This document shows, one piece after another, positions 25,641 through 34,542 of a stretch of DNA of 64,000 nt (position 1 is the stretch's first letter; the number at the start of each line of letters is the position of its first letter). The translations under genes were made by a program, and so were the position numbers. The DNA is from Coleofasciculus sp937127375 (GTDB taxonomy: Bacteria > Cyanobacteriota > Cyanobacteriia > Cyanobacteriales > Coleofasciculaceae): assembly GCA_040218875.1 (NCBI GenBank), contig JAVJQP010000049.1; one strand, given 5' to 3'. The notes below the pieces were generated by a model. The model was given only the letters and a program-made list of their open reading frames with translations. It searched no databases and had not been told where the DNA came from.

Positions 25641-26168
25641 TCAGGCGATACGATCCAGTAGTTGGCGACGCTTTTGCTCAAACTCATATTCTGACATCAA
25701 TCCCTCCTGACGCAGCTTGTCCAGTTGTCGCAGTGCATCCGCGATCGCACCCACTTGCGCCGGATCAACCTCTGGGATTTGACTTGGTATCGATGTCCCG
25801 GTTGATATCAAATTCCCATTAAAATTTTGGTCGAATTGCTCCGAATTTTGCAACAAATACCATACCCCTTCAATGGCACTCGCCACTCTGGGAATCGGTG
25901 TCCAGGACAGCAATAAATACAAAACTCCCCACCAAGGTTGCCCCAGATAAAACTTGTGCAGTCCAGAAACAGGTATCACTACCCCACTAAACGCCAGTAA
26001 GGAAGCGACTTTTCGACTTTTCGGCTTGCTCAACATAGTGGTTCTAACACCAGACGAAAGGACACCGTTATCAATCAAGAAAGAGGAACGCCATACTTTT
26101 ATGATAGAGAGATACTGCTTAATACTACTGGCAGGAATCTCTAATTTCATTTCCTCTCCCCCCTGCAC
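25641..26168 (-). CDS. TM2/NINE-domain protein with SHOCT-like tail
   Basis: The probable start is the ATG at 26036 (MLSKPKSRKVASLLAFSG); the 44 residues upstream look non-coding. Two hydrophobic segments form a TM2/NINE module (SLLAFSGVVIPVSGLHKFYLGQPWWGV, written here in parts: a first helix, the GLHKFYLGQ turn, and a second helix VLYLLLSW). The C-terminus has a SHOCT-like short helix pair (ALRQLDKLRQEGLMSEYEFE). The function of this family is unknown. It is first in a run with the HhH and YciI genes. Confidence 0.82.
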   Translation of the reverse strand: MQGGEEMKLEIPASSIKQYLSIIKVWRSSFLIDNGVLSSGVRTTMLSKPKSRKVASLLAFSGVVIPVSGLHKFYLGQPWWGVLYLLLSWTPIPRVASAIEGVWYLLQNSEQFDQNFNGNLISTGTSIPSQIPEVDPAQVGAIADALRQLDKLRQEGLMSEYEFEQKRRQLLDRIA

Positions 26169-26235
26169 CCCTACTCCCTTGCATCCCCAATACGGATAAC
26201 CGAAGTTTCCTCTAAGTGCAACACTGCACTAGAAT

Positions 26236-26607
26236 ATGACTGGAAACGGCAGTACAACCCACTCGGTTGATCGGGTAAGAGCTATGGGGTTTTTTGATTC
26301 AGATATAGTCCAACAAGAAGCTAAACAACTGTTTGAAGATTATCAGTCCCTTGTCCAATTGGGAGGCAGCTACGGTAAATTTGACCGAGAAGGGAAGAAA
26401 ATTTTCATTGATCAGATGGAAGCGATGATGGAGCGCTATCGAATTTTTATGAAGCGCTTCGAGTTATCCGAGGATTTTATGGCTCAGATGACAGTTGAGC
26501 AGCTTAATACACAACTTGGTCAGTTTGGCATCACGCCTCAGCAAATGTTTGATCAAATGCAAATGACGTTAGAGCGGATGAAATCGGAACTGGAACAACA
26601 GTCTTAG
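26236..26607 (+). CDS. DUF1825 protein
   Basis: A small, cyanobacteria-specific, alpha-helical protein (DUF1825). The family starts with MGFFDSDIVQQEAKQLFEDY, so the ATG at 26284 is the better start; the 16 residues before it are not conserved. Helices rich in Met and Gln (QMEAMMERYRIFMKRFELSE, then LGQFGITPQQMFDQMQ) fill the rest. The function is unknown. It is transcribed away from the TM2 gene and lies 135 bp before an SDR gene. Confidence 0.9.
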   Translation: MTGNGSTTHSVDRVRAMGFFDSDIVQQEAKQLFEDYQSLVQLGGSYGKFDREGKKIFIDQMEAMMERYRIFMKRFELSEDFMAQMTVEQLNTQLGQFGITPQQMFDQMQMTLERMKSELEQQS

Positions 26608-26741
26608 AAGTGGACTCGCAGGGGTTTGGTTACCAAACCCTTATTATTTGCGCCGCCTATCCTAGACATCCACCCGATCAGGTGAAGCCAATTCGTGCTT
26701 GAATAAAGTAAGGGCAGCTTAATTGCTGCTCAAATCACGAT

Positions 26742-27476
26742 ATGGTGGAAAATGAAGATACCCACCCGTTCAACTTCATGAAAGGCAAACACGTTTTACT
26801 CACTGGCGGTACTGGCGGACTAGGAATAGGGGTGACTCCAGCCGTATTAGCCTCTACACCCAAAACGGTAACCATTCCTTATCGCAATCCTCAAGATGTA
26901 GAACGCCTAAAACAAATCCTATCCCCTGCGGATTTTGCCCGGATTAGCTTTGTCCCTACCGATCTCACTGATGAGGCGAATGTCAGCAAGATGATCGACG
27001 ATATGGAAGGGGTGGATGTACTAATCCATTTAGTGGGTGGCTTTTCCATGGGAAAAACCCACGAATACAGTTATGAAGCCTGGAAAAACGATTTTGACCT
27101 GAACTTAAATACCACCTTTTTGGTGTGCAAGCACAGTTTGGCGAAAATGCTGCCCCAGAATTATGGGCGCATTATTACCGTGGGATCGCGGGGTGCTGTG
27201 CAACCGGGGGGACAGTTAGCCGCCTACTGTGCAGCAAAAGCTGGCGTTGTCGCCCTGACTCAAGCGATCGCGGATGAAACCAAAAGCACAAATATCACCG
27301 CCAATAGTGTACTCCCTAGTGTGATTGACACACCAACCAATCGTCAAGCGATGGGGGAAGAAAATGCCAATCAGTGGGTGAAACCCCAATCTATCGCCCA
27401 AGTGATTTGTTTTTTAGCCTCAGACGCGGCGCAGGATGTAAGCGGTGCGGCTGTTCCCGTTTATGGCAGCATTTAA
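26742..27476 (+). CDS. Short-chain dehydrogenase/reductase
   Basis: A classical SDR of 244 residues. The dinucleotide motif is TGGTGGLGIG (residues about 21-30). The active site has Asn in DLNLNTTF, Ser in TVGSRGAV and YCAAKAG (YxxxK). The C-terminal ITANSVLPSVIDTPTNR is standard. The residue after the second strand (PYRNPQD) gives an Arg that favours NADPH. The substrate cannot be deduced; a 3-oxoacyl or sugar reductase is possible. It is followed by two dispersed palindromes. Confidence 0.88.
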   Translation: MVENEDTHPFNFMKGKHVLLTGGTGGLGIGVTPAVLASTPKTVTIPYRNPQDVERLKQILSPADFARISFVPTDLTDEANVSKMIDDMEGVDVLIHLVGGFSMGKTHEYSYEAWKNDFDLNLNTTFLVCKHSLAKMLPQNYGRIITVGSRGAVQPGGQLAAYCAAKAGVVALTQAIADETKSTNITANSVLPSVIDTPTNRQAMGEENANQWVKPQSIAQVICFLASDAAQDVSGAAVPVYGSI

Positions 27477-27480
27477 GTAT

Positions 27481-27528
27481 GGACGCGCCATGGCGCGTCT
27501 CTACATTGTTGTAGGGGCGGGTTTTACT
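27481..27528 (+). repeat. GACGCGCCATGGCGCGTC palindrome plus GGGGCGGGTTT half element
   Basis: GACGCGCCATGGCGCGTC (27482-27499) is a perfect palindrome followed by TCTACA. Then GTAGGGGCGGGTTTTACT (27511-27528) matches one arm of the larger palindromic family. The same two families are neighbours inside the hybrid kinase gene at 60480-60564. Confidence 0.8.
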
Positions 27529-27695
27529 TAACTAAATTTGCCCTTCTTTGGGGATCATATCTGGGCAATTAATCGCCGATCATTGGTCATTCGTCAGTGA
27601 TAAGAAACACAGATAAGTAAGAATTTCAGAACTATTTTGTATCGCTCAAATCTAAATATATTATAGTCTCTATCAATTGGAGTTAAAAAACGAGG

Positions 27696-28226
27696 ATGAC
27701 TTCCCTGATCTCTAAAAAAATATGTATGCTGGGTGATTTTAGTGTCGGTAAAACTAGCTTAATTCGTCGCTTTGTAGAACGACAGTTTAGTGATAAGTAT
27801 TTGTCCACTGTGGGGGTAAAGATTTCCCGAAAAACGGTTGAGGTGCAAGCCAAGACGCCAAAAAAGGCGCTCCAGGTACAAATGCTAATCTGGGATTTGG
27901 AGGGAAATACTAAATTTAAAACGGTGACGCCGATGTACCTACAAGGCGCAACCAGTGCGGTAATCGTAGCTGATGTCAGTCGCCAAGTCACAATCGATCA
28001 TATTTCAGATCACTTACAGGCGTTTTTATCGGTAAATCCCAAAGGATTTGGTATCGTTGCGTTAAATAAAGCGGATCTTCTTTCGGAAAAACAACAGGAA
28101 GATTTGCTAGACAAGTGTCAATTGAATTATCCAAATAAAATCGCTGCTGTCTATCCCACATCAGCGAAAACTGGTAAAAATGTTGACGATATCTTTTTTA
28201 CCCTAGCTCAGCGAATGGTTGAATGA
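27696..28226 (+). CDS. Rab/Ras-like small GTPase
   Basis: A bacterial member of the Ras superfamily, 176 residues. G1 is GDFSVGKTSL, G2 the Thr in LSTVGVKIS, G3 WDLEGN, G4 NKAD and G5 TSAKTGK. The G3 box has Glu-Gly rather than the Ala-Gly-Gln of Ras, so intrinsic hydrolysis may differ. No C-terminal lipidation Cys is present. Such GTPases in filamentous cyanobacteria often neighbour sensors; here a tandem PAS protein follows 410 bp later on the same strand. A role in polarity or signalling is inference from the MglA/Rup group. Confidence 0.9.
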   Translation: MTSLISKKICMLGDFSVGKTSLIRRFVERQFSDKYLSTVGVKISRKTVEVQAKTPKKALQVQMLIWDLEGNTKFKTVTPMYLQGATSAVIVADVSRQVTIDHISDHLQAFLSVNPKGFGIVALNKADLLSEKQQEDLLDKCQLNYPNKIAAVYPTSAKTGKNVDDIFFTLAQRMVE

Positions 28227-28636
28227 AGAAGATTTCATCGACTGTAACAGTTACTCCTGAATATTTTACCTGAAAGGATACATTCGAGTTTGATCAACCA
28301 GGCATGATTGAAGTGAAGGGTAAGGGTAAGATGACTACCTATTTTCTTATTGCTGTAAAATAAATTATTATATTGGACAGCCAATAAACATACTTAGGCG
28401 AGGAGGTATTGAGTTTTTGCCTGTTCTGCGAAAATCTGCACTGATAGGGTAGAAACATAGCCAGCTACATTGGTGATTTAGAAAAGCCAGGTAAGAATAA
28501 TGAATGAATAATACTCAATAGGATAAAATTATATAATTACTATATATAATTTCTATGCTACAGTCCTTGATCTAAGTAATTATTAACAATAAAATTAATT
28601 TAAATATCTTCACAAATCTAACTAATATAAAATTCC
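28227..28636. other. AT-rich spacer between GTPase and PAS genes
   Basis: It contains no gene that I can see. The part from about 28500 is very AT rich (TATATAATT runs near 28540) and probably carries the promoter of the PAS protein gene. Confidence 0.4.
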
Positions 28637-29404
28637 ATGCATCCCCTTTTTAAAAAATTATTATTTTCTCGTCATATTGAATACTTAGCCGTCGATGAGT
28701 CATTCAATATTTTAGAACTATCCCATAAAATCGCTCAGTTCGCCGACCGTCCTCAGGATTTGACTATCGGTAAGGATGTGCGTCTGAGTTTCCCGGAACT
28801 TGTAGGGATTGAAGAGATTTTAAGCCATATCCTTCAGGGACAACAGTTAAACTTTGATTTAAAAGGAATTGGACGATTTTCTGGACGAGGTAATCTTCTC
28901 TATTTTGATATGTATATCATCAATGACAGTGACGATTATCAGGCGGGAAACCAACTCATTATGTTGTGCGAGGATGTGACCGAGCGGATGAATTTAGAAC
29001 AGACATTAGTTCAACACTCAAATGAAACGACTTTATTGTTAGATGCTTGGGCAGCATCTAGTCAATATCTTGATAAAATAATCCAATATATAGGAGATGC
29101 TTTATTCATAACAAATGCGTTTTCTATTATAAAAATTGTGAATAAAGCAGCTAATTCATTGTTCGGTTATAGCAATTCTGAATTAATCGGCAAACCTTTA
29201 TCTTTAATTATTGATGAGTCTCAGATTAAAGGTTTAGTTTTACACAAAAATGGCTCTTATTCAAATAGCGTCAACACAACCCAGGTAGTTTGTCATACTA
29301 AGACAGGAGACAAGATTCTAGTGGCATTTTCTTGTTCCAGAATTGAGAGCGAACTAGAGGAGGAACAGGATATTATTTATATTGGGCGTGATATCAATCA
29401 GTGA
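28637..29404 (+). CDS. Tandem PAS protein without output domain
   Basis: A 255-residue protein of two PAS-like domains. The first is divergent (residues 15-118, EYLAVDESFNILELSHKIAQ to QLIMLCEDVTERMNLEQ). The second is typical (about 145-255, GDALFITNAFSIIKIVNKAANSLFGY-like with GKPLSLIIDES). There is no kinase, cyclase or GGDEF domain after it; the frame stops right after a PAC-like IIYIGRDINQ. It is either a sensor that works in trans, perhaps with the small GTPase upstream, or the stump of a longer protein broken near the TCTTATG repeat array that starts 20 bp later. Confidence 0.8.
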   Translation: MHPLFKKLLFSRHIEYLAVDESFNILELSHKIAQFADRPQDLTIGKDVRLSFPELVGIEEILSHILQGQQLNFDLKGIGRFSGRGNLLYFDMYIINDSDDYQAGNQLIMLCEDVTERMNLEQTLVQHSNETTLLLDAWAASSQYLDKIIQYIGDALFITNAFSIIKIVNKAANSLFGYSNSELIGKPLSLIIDESQIKGLVLHKNGSYSNSVNTTQVVCHTKTGDKILVAFSCSRIESELEEEQDIIYIGRDINQ

Positions 29405-29752
29405 AGTAAATAGGTGGAGATCGTCTTATGTCTTATGTCTTATGTCTTATGTCTTATGTCTTATGTCTTATGTCTTATGTCTTATGTGAGAGTTTGAGGA
29501 AGATTTACAGAACTGGTGGAGTGTTGAGTTAATTTCCATCAATCTACTTAACGACCAAGATTTAGTAGCGATCAAGATTTAGTAGCGACCAAGATGGTCG
29601 CACTACAACCCGGATTCCGATGACTAGACTGGCGCTGGTACGCCTTTTGTTCCCCAATCCCCAGTCCAAACTGCATAAGTGTCACCGGATGAGAGATACC
29701 TTTGCTTCACAGAGGTTAAACTGGCGGACATTAGATCCCATCAGCATCAACT
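29405..29752. other. Spacer with heptad array and AAGATTTAGTAGCGA direct repeats
   Basis: Besides the TCTTATG array it holds two copies of CAAGATTTAGTAGCGA (about 29558-29590). No gene is seen. The promoter of the ABC genes presumably lies in its 3' part. Confidence 0.5.
29424..29486 (+). repeat. Nine perfect TCTTATG heptads
   Basis: 63 bp of exact 7-bp tandem repeat, 20 bp after the tandem PAS gene stop. It is the longest perfect heptad array in the window and of a different sequence from the ATGACAA family. Confidence 0.97.
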
Positions 29753-30739
29753 ATGGAAGCAGGAACAGTTCTCCCATCCCCACCCCCCCTAAGTCAAGAC
29801 TTAGCTATTTCTACCCATGGATTGACTAAGCAATTTGACCGACATATCGCCGTCAATGATATCGATTTACAAGTCGCCGCTGGTGAAGTCTATGGATTGA
29901 TTGGTCCCAATGGCGCAGGGAAAACGACGCTAATCCGGATGTTAGCCGCCGCAGAGGAACCGACGACGGGTGAAATTTATATTAATGGCGATCGCTTTTT
30001 GCGGGATCAAACCAACCCCAAACTCAAACAGCGCATTGGTTATCTCCCCGATGATTTCCCTGTCTACGAGGATTTAACGGTTTGGGATTATCTCGACTAT
30101 TTTTCCCGACTCTATCGCCTGAGAGAACCCCGACGTACTAGACGTTTGCGGGAAGTGTTGGAACTGGTACAGCTTACCAGTAAGCGCAAAAGTTTAATTG
30201 CTACCCTATCGCGGGGGATGAAACAGCGCCTGAGTTTGGCGAGAACGATTATTCATGAACCGATTCTGCTGCTACTGGATGAACCCGTTTCCGGATTAGA
30301 TCCGATCGCGAGGATGCAGTTTCGGGAAATTATCAAAACGTTACAAGAAGCGGGAATGACGATTCTGATTTCGTCCCATGTCTTGAGTGACTTAGCCGAA
30401 CTCTGTACCTCGGTGGGGATTATGGAACTCGGCTATTTGGTGGAAAGTGCGCCTTTAGCTGAACTTTATCGCCGCCTCAGTCGTCAGAAGATTATTCTCT
30501 CCAGTTTAGGAGATATGGATGCACTGGCGGCTGAACTGAAAAATTATCCCTTAGTGCAAGAAATCGAACCAATTCCCGGAAAAAATCAGATACGGGTTGA
30601 TTTTACTGGGAATCCAGAAGAGAGTGCCATGTTATTGCGATCGCTTGTTGAAGCGGGAATTCCGTTAACCGAGTTTCACTGTACCCAAGAGGACTTAGAA
30701 ACTATATTCTTAAAGCTAGGACATCAACAAGTCTCTTAG
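29753..30739 (+). CDS. ABC transporter ATP-binding protein
   Basis: The ATPase subunit of an ABC-2-type exporter. Walker A is GPNGAGKTT (about residue 51), the Q loop region GYLPDDFPVYEDLTV, the signature LSRGMKQRLSLART, Walker B LLLLDEPVSGLDP and the switch His in SSHVLSDLAELC. A C-terminal extension of about 90 residues follows, as in the CcmA/NosF/DrrA group. The permease follows 148 bp later on the same strand. The substrate is unknown. Confidence 0.93.
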   Translation: MEAGTVLPSPPPLSQDLAISTHGLTKQFDRHIAVNDIDLQVAAGEVYGLIGPNGAGKTTLIRMLAAAEEPTTGEIYINGDRFLRDQTNPKLKQRIGYLPDDFPVYEDLTVWDYLDYFSRLYRLREPRRTRRLREVLELVQLTSKRKSLIATLSRGMKQRLSLARTIIHEPILLLLDEPVSGLDPIARMQFREIIKTLQEAGMTILISSHVLSDLAELCTSVGIMELGYLVESAPLAELYRRLSRQKIILSSLGDMDALAAELKNYPLVQEIEPIPGKNQIRVDFTGNPEESAMLLRSLVEAGIPLTEFHCTQEDLETIFLKLGHQQVS

Positions 30740-30757
30740 AACATTTTCAGAACTGTA

Positions 30758-30820
30758 GGGGCGGGTTTTACTATTATCGTTTTTGACATCACCCAGATGT
30801 AACTAAACCCGCCCCGACCA
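30758..30820 (-). repeat. GGGGCGGGTTT palindromic element, copy 3
   Basis: The arms are GGGGCGGGTTT at 30758 and AAACCCGCCCC at 30805-30815. On the minus strand it reads CCTTGGTCGGGGCGGGTTT...ACATCTGGGTGAT...CGATAATAG, nearly the same as copy 1 at 4340. It sits between the ABC ATPase and permease genes. Confidence 0.9.
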
Positions 30821-30831
30821 AGGTTTTTTAA

Positions 30832-30870
30832 CGAATGACAAATGACCAATGACTAAGGACAAATGACAAA
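30832..30870 (+). repeat. Heptad repeats upstream of the ABC permease
   Basis: ATGACAA/ATGACCA/ATGACTA units end 18 bp before the permease ATG. A Shine-Dalgarno AGGAGA lies between, so here the start codon is not inside the repeat. Confidence 0.8.
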
Positions 30871-30887
30871 TTTAGGAGACTGTTTTC

Positions 30888-32510
30888 ATGGTACTTAAAG
30901 GAATAGACAGGCTAGGAAACTGGAACCCGCAGCTATTGCGGGAATTGAAGGGAAGATTGAAGGGAAGGAATATCGCGATCGCACTGATTATATCGTTAGT
31001 GGGTCAATTCCTGCTGTTCTTTTCTTGGTCAGGCGATCACCCTCGTCGCCACCTGAGTGAACTGGAGATCCAGCTTTGGTGGCAAGATCACTATCGCGAC
31101 ATATTCATCTCTCTCAGTCTTTTTGTTCTCTTTGCCCTTTTGGTGATCGGGAGTTATATGCTGATTGCTAATCTGGGTCATGAAGAACGACGGGGTACAC
31201 TAAATTTCATTCGACTCAGCCCTCAGTCAACAGGGCAGTTTTGGCTGGGTAAACTCTTGGGAGTTCCCATTCTCCTCTATCTGGCAATTGCCATTACTAT
31301 ACCATTCCATTTATGGTTTGGTTTATCTGGCAAAATTACCTTAACAGAAATTATCAGTTTCTGGGTTATACTCATCGCCAGTAGTGGGTTTTTCTTCAGT
31401 GCGGCGCTTTTATTTGGCTTATTTGGTTCCTGGTTTAGTGGGTTCCAAGCTTGGTTAGGCAGTGGGGCAGTTTTTGCATTTTTGTTGATGGCGAATTTTA
31501 AACCAATTGACAACAGTTCCTTCGATTGGTTAAGCCTGTTTTCTCCATCAGTATTGTTTCCTTATCTTGTCAATGAAACCAATTCACGTTATACAGGTTT
31601 TCCCTTTCATCTAGGCAAAATTCAAGCGTGGCAATTTTTTAACTTACCCTTGGGAATGATGGGGTTGAGTATTGTGGTCTTGACACTGCTGAACTATGGT
31701 TTATGGACATACTGGATTGGACAAGCCTTTAACCGACAGTTTCGGAATCCAGGTACAACGCTACTGAGTAAACGCCAAAGTTATTTACTCACGGCTTGCT
31801 GGATAACCTTCACCCTCGGTTTTGCCCTGCAAGAGCCAACTTCAGGATATTCTTATCCGTTTCCCGATAACTTCTACATTGTACTGGGATTAAATCTAGT
31901 ACTGTTTTTGGGGTTAATAGCTGCCTTATCTCCTCAGCGTCAATGTTTACAGGATTGGACACGTTATCGACATCAAAATCGTTCAACTGTTAATTCCTCA
32001 TTGATAGCCGATTTACTCTGGGGTGAAAAGAGTCCAGGTTTATTGGCGATTGCCATGAATTTGATGATTGTGGTACTCCCGTTAATCGGTTGGATTTTGC
32101 TGGAGTCAGTGGACATTAACGTGAAACTGCAAGCCTTTGCTAGTCTAATTCTCAGCCTGATTATGATTTTAATCTATGGCGCGATCGCACAGCTAATGCT
32201 GTTGATGAAAACGTCTAAGCGGGGAATCTGGGCAACTGGGATAGTTGTCGCAGCAATTGTTTTACCACCGACTCTGTTGAGTGTGTTATCGATTTTTCCC
32301 GGACAAAGCTGGGGTGGATTATGGCTGTTTACAGCATTTCCTTGGGATTATGTGATGCGCCATGCATCCGTAGGATTGGTGTTGCAAGCCTTTCTGATTC
32401 AGGTGATTATCTTGGGTGGGTTAAATTGGCAGTTGACGCGACAGTTACGCCGAGCTGGAGAATCTGCTACGAAAGCACTTTTAGCAGGGCGTTTACCTTT
32501 GTCTAATTGA
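30888..32510 (+). CDS. ABC transporter permease
   Basis: A 540-residue membrane subunit partnering the ATPase upstream. About twelve hydrophobic segments are visible, beginning NIAIALIISLVGQFLLFF. A conserved coupling-type region, GHEERRGTLNFIRLSPQS, lies near residue 100, as in ABC-2 permeases whose two halves are joined. A good ribosome site AGGAGA precedes the ATG. The gene pair suggests export of lipid, glycan precursor or drug; nothing specifies which. Confidence 0.88.
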   Translation: MVLKGIDRLGNWNPQLLRELKGRLKGRNIAIALIISLVGQFLLFFSWSGDHPRRHLSELEIQLWWQDHYRDIFISLSLFVLFALLVIGSYMLIANLGHEERRGTLNFIRLSPQSTGQFWLGKLLGVPILLYLAIAITIPFHLWFGLSGKITLTEIISFWVILIASSGFFFSAALLFGLFGSWFSGFQAWLGSGAVFAFLLMANFKPIDNSSFDWLSLFSPSVLFPYLVNETNSRYTGFPFHLGKIQAWQFFNLPLGMMGLSIVVLTLLNYGLWTYWIGQAFNRQFRNPGTTLLSKRQSYLLTACWITFTLGFALQEPTSGYSYPFPDNFYIVLGLNLVLFLGLIAALSPQRQCLQDWTRYRHQNRSTVNSSLIADLLWGEKSPGLLAIAMNLMIVVLPLIGWILLESVDINVKLQAFASLILSLIMILIYGAIAQLMLLMKTSKRGIWATGIVVAAIVLPPTLLSVLSIFPGQSWGGLWLFTAFPWDYVMRHASVGLVLQAFLIQVIILGGLNWQLTRQLRRAGESATKALLAGRLPLSN

Positions 32511-32519
32511 GGTACTAGA

Positions 32520-32705
32520 TTGGGCGCACGCCATGCGCCCCTACAATTTCTGGATGTATTTCTAATTCATCAAATAAGGTGTGCCACGCCACGACTGGAT
32601 TGACACAGCTAAAATTGTGGATTAGATGTGACGATTTTATGGGCGCAAGTCTTTGCGCCCCTACAGTTTCGGGATGGAATTATAATTCATTACATTAGGT
32701 GTGCC
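32520..32705. repeat. Two direct copies of a ~66-bp unit with GGGCGCA palindromes
   Basis: GGGCGCACGCCATGCGCCCC (from 32522) and GGGCGCAAGTCTTTGCGCCCC (from 32641) each head a unit that continues CTACAnTTTCnGGATG and ends AGGTGTGCCA (about 32584 and 32704). They are imperfect direct repeats with palindromic heads. Like the GGGGCGGG and GACGCGCC families they end in CTACA. Confidence 0.75.
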
Positions 32706-32737
32706 AAATCATTACTTTCCCAACTTTCCTTTTTCTC

Positions 32738-32763
32738 CCCTCTCCCAAGCTTGGGAGAGGGGC
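32738..32763. terminator. Strong palindrome at convergent gene ends
   Basis: CCCTCTCCCAAGCTTGGGAGAGGG is a perfect palindrome between the ABC permease and the PLP lyase, which converge here. It could end transcription from both sides, but it also belongs to a widespread repeat type in this genome (compare 63060-63100). Confidence 0.5.
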
Positions 32764-32801
32764 TGGGGGTGAGGGCTGTAAGTTAACGAATTTCCCCCAT
32801 C

Positions 32802-34028
32802 CTATATTGCTTCTATCGCCGCTTCGAGTGCGATCGCGACATGAGTCCAATGGGTTCCCCCTTGACAAAATACAATATAAGGCTCTCGCAACGGTCCATC
32901 AGCAGAAAACTCCGAGGTACTCCCATCAATAAATGTGCCTCCCGCCATGACTAACTGACTCTCATATCCCGGCATTTGAGCAGGTACAGGATCGAGATAG
33001 GAACCAATGGGAGAATATTGCTGAATCGCCCGACAAAAAGCGATTAATTTTTCCGGTGAACCTAACTGAATTGCCTGAATGACATCCCGGCGAGGTGCCA
33101 TGGGTTTAGGACTGACGGGATAGCCTAACTGATCAAAGACATAAGCGGTTAAATGCGTTCCCTTAATTGCCTCTCCTACCATTTGCGGGGCGAGAAAAAG
33201 TCCTTGAAATAATAACCGATTCTGTTCAAATGTTGCCCCACCTGAACTACCAATTCCGGGGGCGGTTAATCGACAGGTTGCGGCTTCGACTAACTCGGCT
33301 TTTCCAGCGATATATCCTCCAGCGGTGACAATGGTTCCACCCGGATTTTTAATCAATGATCCCGCCACTAAATCTGCACCAACGGCTGGGGGTTCTTGGT
33401 TTTCAATAAACTCGCCGTAACAGTTATCGACAAAACAAATTGTATTCGGATTTTGTTGTTTAACGCATTGGACAATTTTTCCGATGTCTGCTATAGAAAG
33501 ACTGGGACGCCAAGAATAACCACACGATCGCTGAATTAAGACGAGGCGCGTCCGTTGTCCAATTGCTGTTTTTAACGCCTGCCAATCAATGGTTCCATCA
33601 GCCGTTAATTCTAACTGACGATAATCAATGCCAAACTCCTGTAATGATCCCTGACCTTGACCTCGAACACCAATCACTTCTTCCAAGGTATCGTAAGGCG
33701 CACCCACCACAGATACCATCTCGTCACCAGGACGCAACACCCCAAACAAGCAACAGGCGATCGCATGAGTTCCAGAAACCAATTGAACTCGCACGGCTGC
33801 TGCTTCAGCACCCATAACTTCTGCAAATACTTGGTCTAAGGTTTGCCGACCTAAATCGTCATGACCATAACCACTTACTCCAGCAAAGTGATGCACACCA
33901 ACGCGATAATGACGAAAAGCCGTCAGGACTTTTTTCAGATTTTGCTTGACGTTTATGTCAATATCTTCAAAAATTGGACGGAGGGCTCTAACGGCTTCTT
34001 GAAGCTGTTCTGAACTGTTGATTACCAT
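32802..34028 (-). CDS. PLP-dependent methionine gamma-lyase-like protein (COG4100)
   Basis: A fold-type I PLP enzyme of the family once named aluminium resistance protein, now annotated as methionine gamma-lyase-like. The Schiff-base Lys is in GSLIKNPGG, the cofactor Asp in ICFVDNCYGEF, and the glycine-rich start of the domain is FAGVSGYGHDDLGR. The start at 34028 (MVINSSEQLQEAV) fits the family. A longer frame from 34169 adds 47 residues that overlap the divergent secreted-protein gene and look non-coding. The reaction is uncertain; C-S lyase activity is the family-based guess. Confidence 0.92.
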   Translation of the reverse strand: MVINSSEQLQEAVRALRPIFEDIDINVKQNLKKVLTAFRHYRVGVHHFAGVSGYGHDDLGRQTLDQVFAEVMGAEAAAVRVQLVSGTHAIACCLFGVLRPGDEMVSVVGAPYDTLEEVIGVRGQGQGSLQEFGIDYRQLELTADGTIDWQALKTAIGQRTRLVLIQRSCGYSWRPSLSIADIGKIVQCVKQQNPNTICFVDNCYGEFIENQEPPAVGADLVAGSLIKNPGGTIVTAGGYIAGKAELVEAATCRLTAPGIGSSGGATFEQNRLLFQGLFLAPQMVGEAIKGTHLTAYVFDQLGYPVSPKPMAPRRDVIQAIQLGSPEKLIAFCRAIQQYSPIGSYLDPVPAQMPGYESQLVMAGGTFIDGSTSEFSADGPLREPYIVFCQGGTHWTHVAIALEAAIEAI

Positions 34029-34056
34029 AGAACTGTTTTTAGAGCGAATCCATAAA

Positions 34057-34542
34057 ATGCAACGTATTTTTGTCCAACTTGTTATCGTAACCAGTTTAGC
34101 CTTAAGCCTCCTCCTGACTAGCATCGCTCCCGCTGAAGCAATGACGGTTAATTTTACTTGGCAAGGCAATCAGGGCTATTCGGCGACAGGAACCTTCAAT
34201 TATGATGAAAAAACGGCTCCTGCTATACTATCAGAAAAAGGAGTGGGTACAACTCAAGCTTTAGAAAGCTTGACCGTTTTTTTTGCTGATCCATCGAATC
34301 ACCCGATCAAAACTTACGATAATATTAACGATGGTATCTCAACGGGTAAGTATTTTCAGTTTAACTTTAATACGATGACTCAAAACATTATCGGTTTAAT
34401 TGATATTGGCGGTGAGTTACCCGGAGATATTTATTTAAAAGGAACGGTTGATACCGACTTATCCTTGATTCAGGTTTCGGCTTCAAGAGTGGAGAAAATA
34501 GTCGATAGTAATTCAGGGACAATTGTTGTCCAAAGTAATTAG
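34057..34542 (+). CDS. Secreted protein of unknown function
   Basis: The start is probably the ATG at 34057 (MQRIFVQLVIVTSLAL), giving a textbook signal peptide cleaved after APAEA-M (residue about 28). The mature part of about 130 residues is beta-rich (VNFTWQGNQGYSATGTFNYDE, ESLTVFFADPSNHP, GKYFQFNFN). The text resembles stand-alone extracellular domains often found in PEP-CTERM proteins, but no CTERM signal is visible. The end VVQSN-TAG lies in the 20-bp repeat at 34539, so the native C-terminus may have been replaced. It diverges from the PLP lyase with only 28 bp between starts. Confidence 0.7.
   Translation: MQRIFVQLVIVTSLALSLLLTSIAPAEAMTVNFTWQGNQGYSATGTFNYDEKTAPAILSEKGVGTTQALESLTVFFADPSNHPIKTYDNINDGISTGKYFQFNFNTMTQNIIGLIDIGGELPGDIYLKGTVDTDLSLIQVSASRVEKIVDSNSGTIVVQSN

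Noticed and set aside
29424..29486. TCTTATG array considered as an origin or iteron set
   Set aside because: No replication gene is near, and the array is a simple perfect microsatellite after a gene end.
32802..34169. Long version of the PLP lyase (455 residues)
   Set aside because: The first 47 residues are basic, non-family text overlapping the divergent gene; the ATG at 34028 fits the family.
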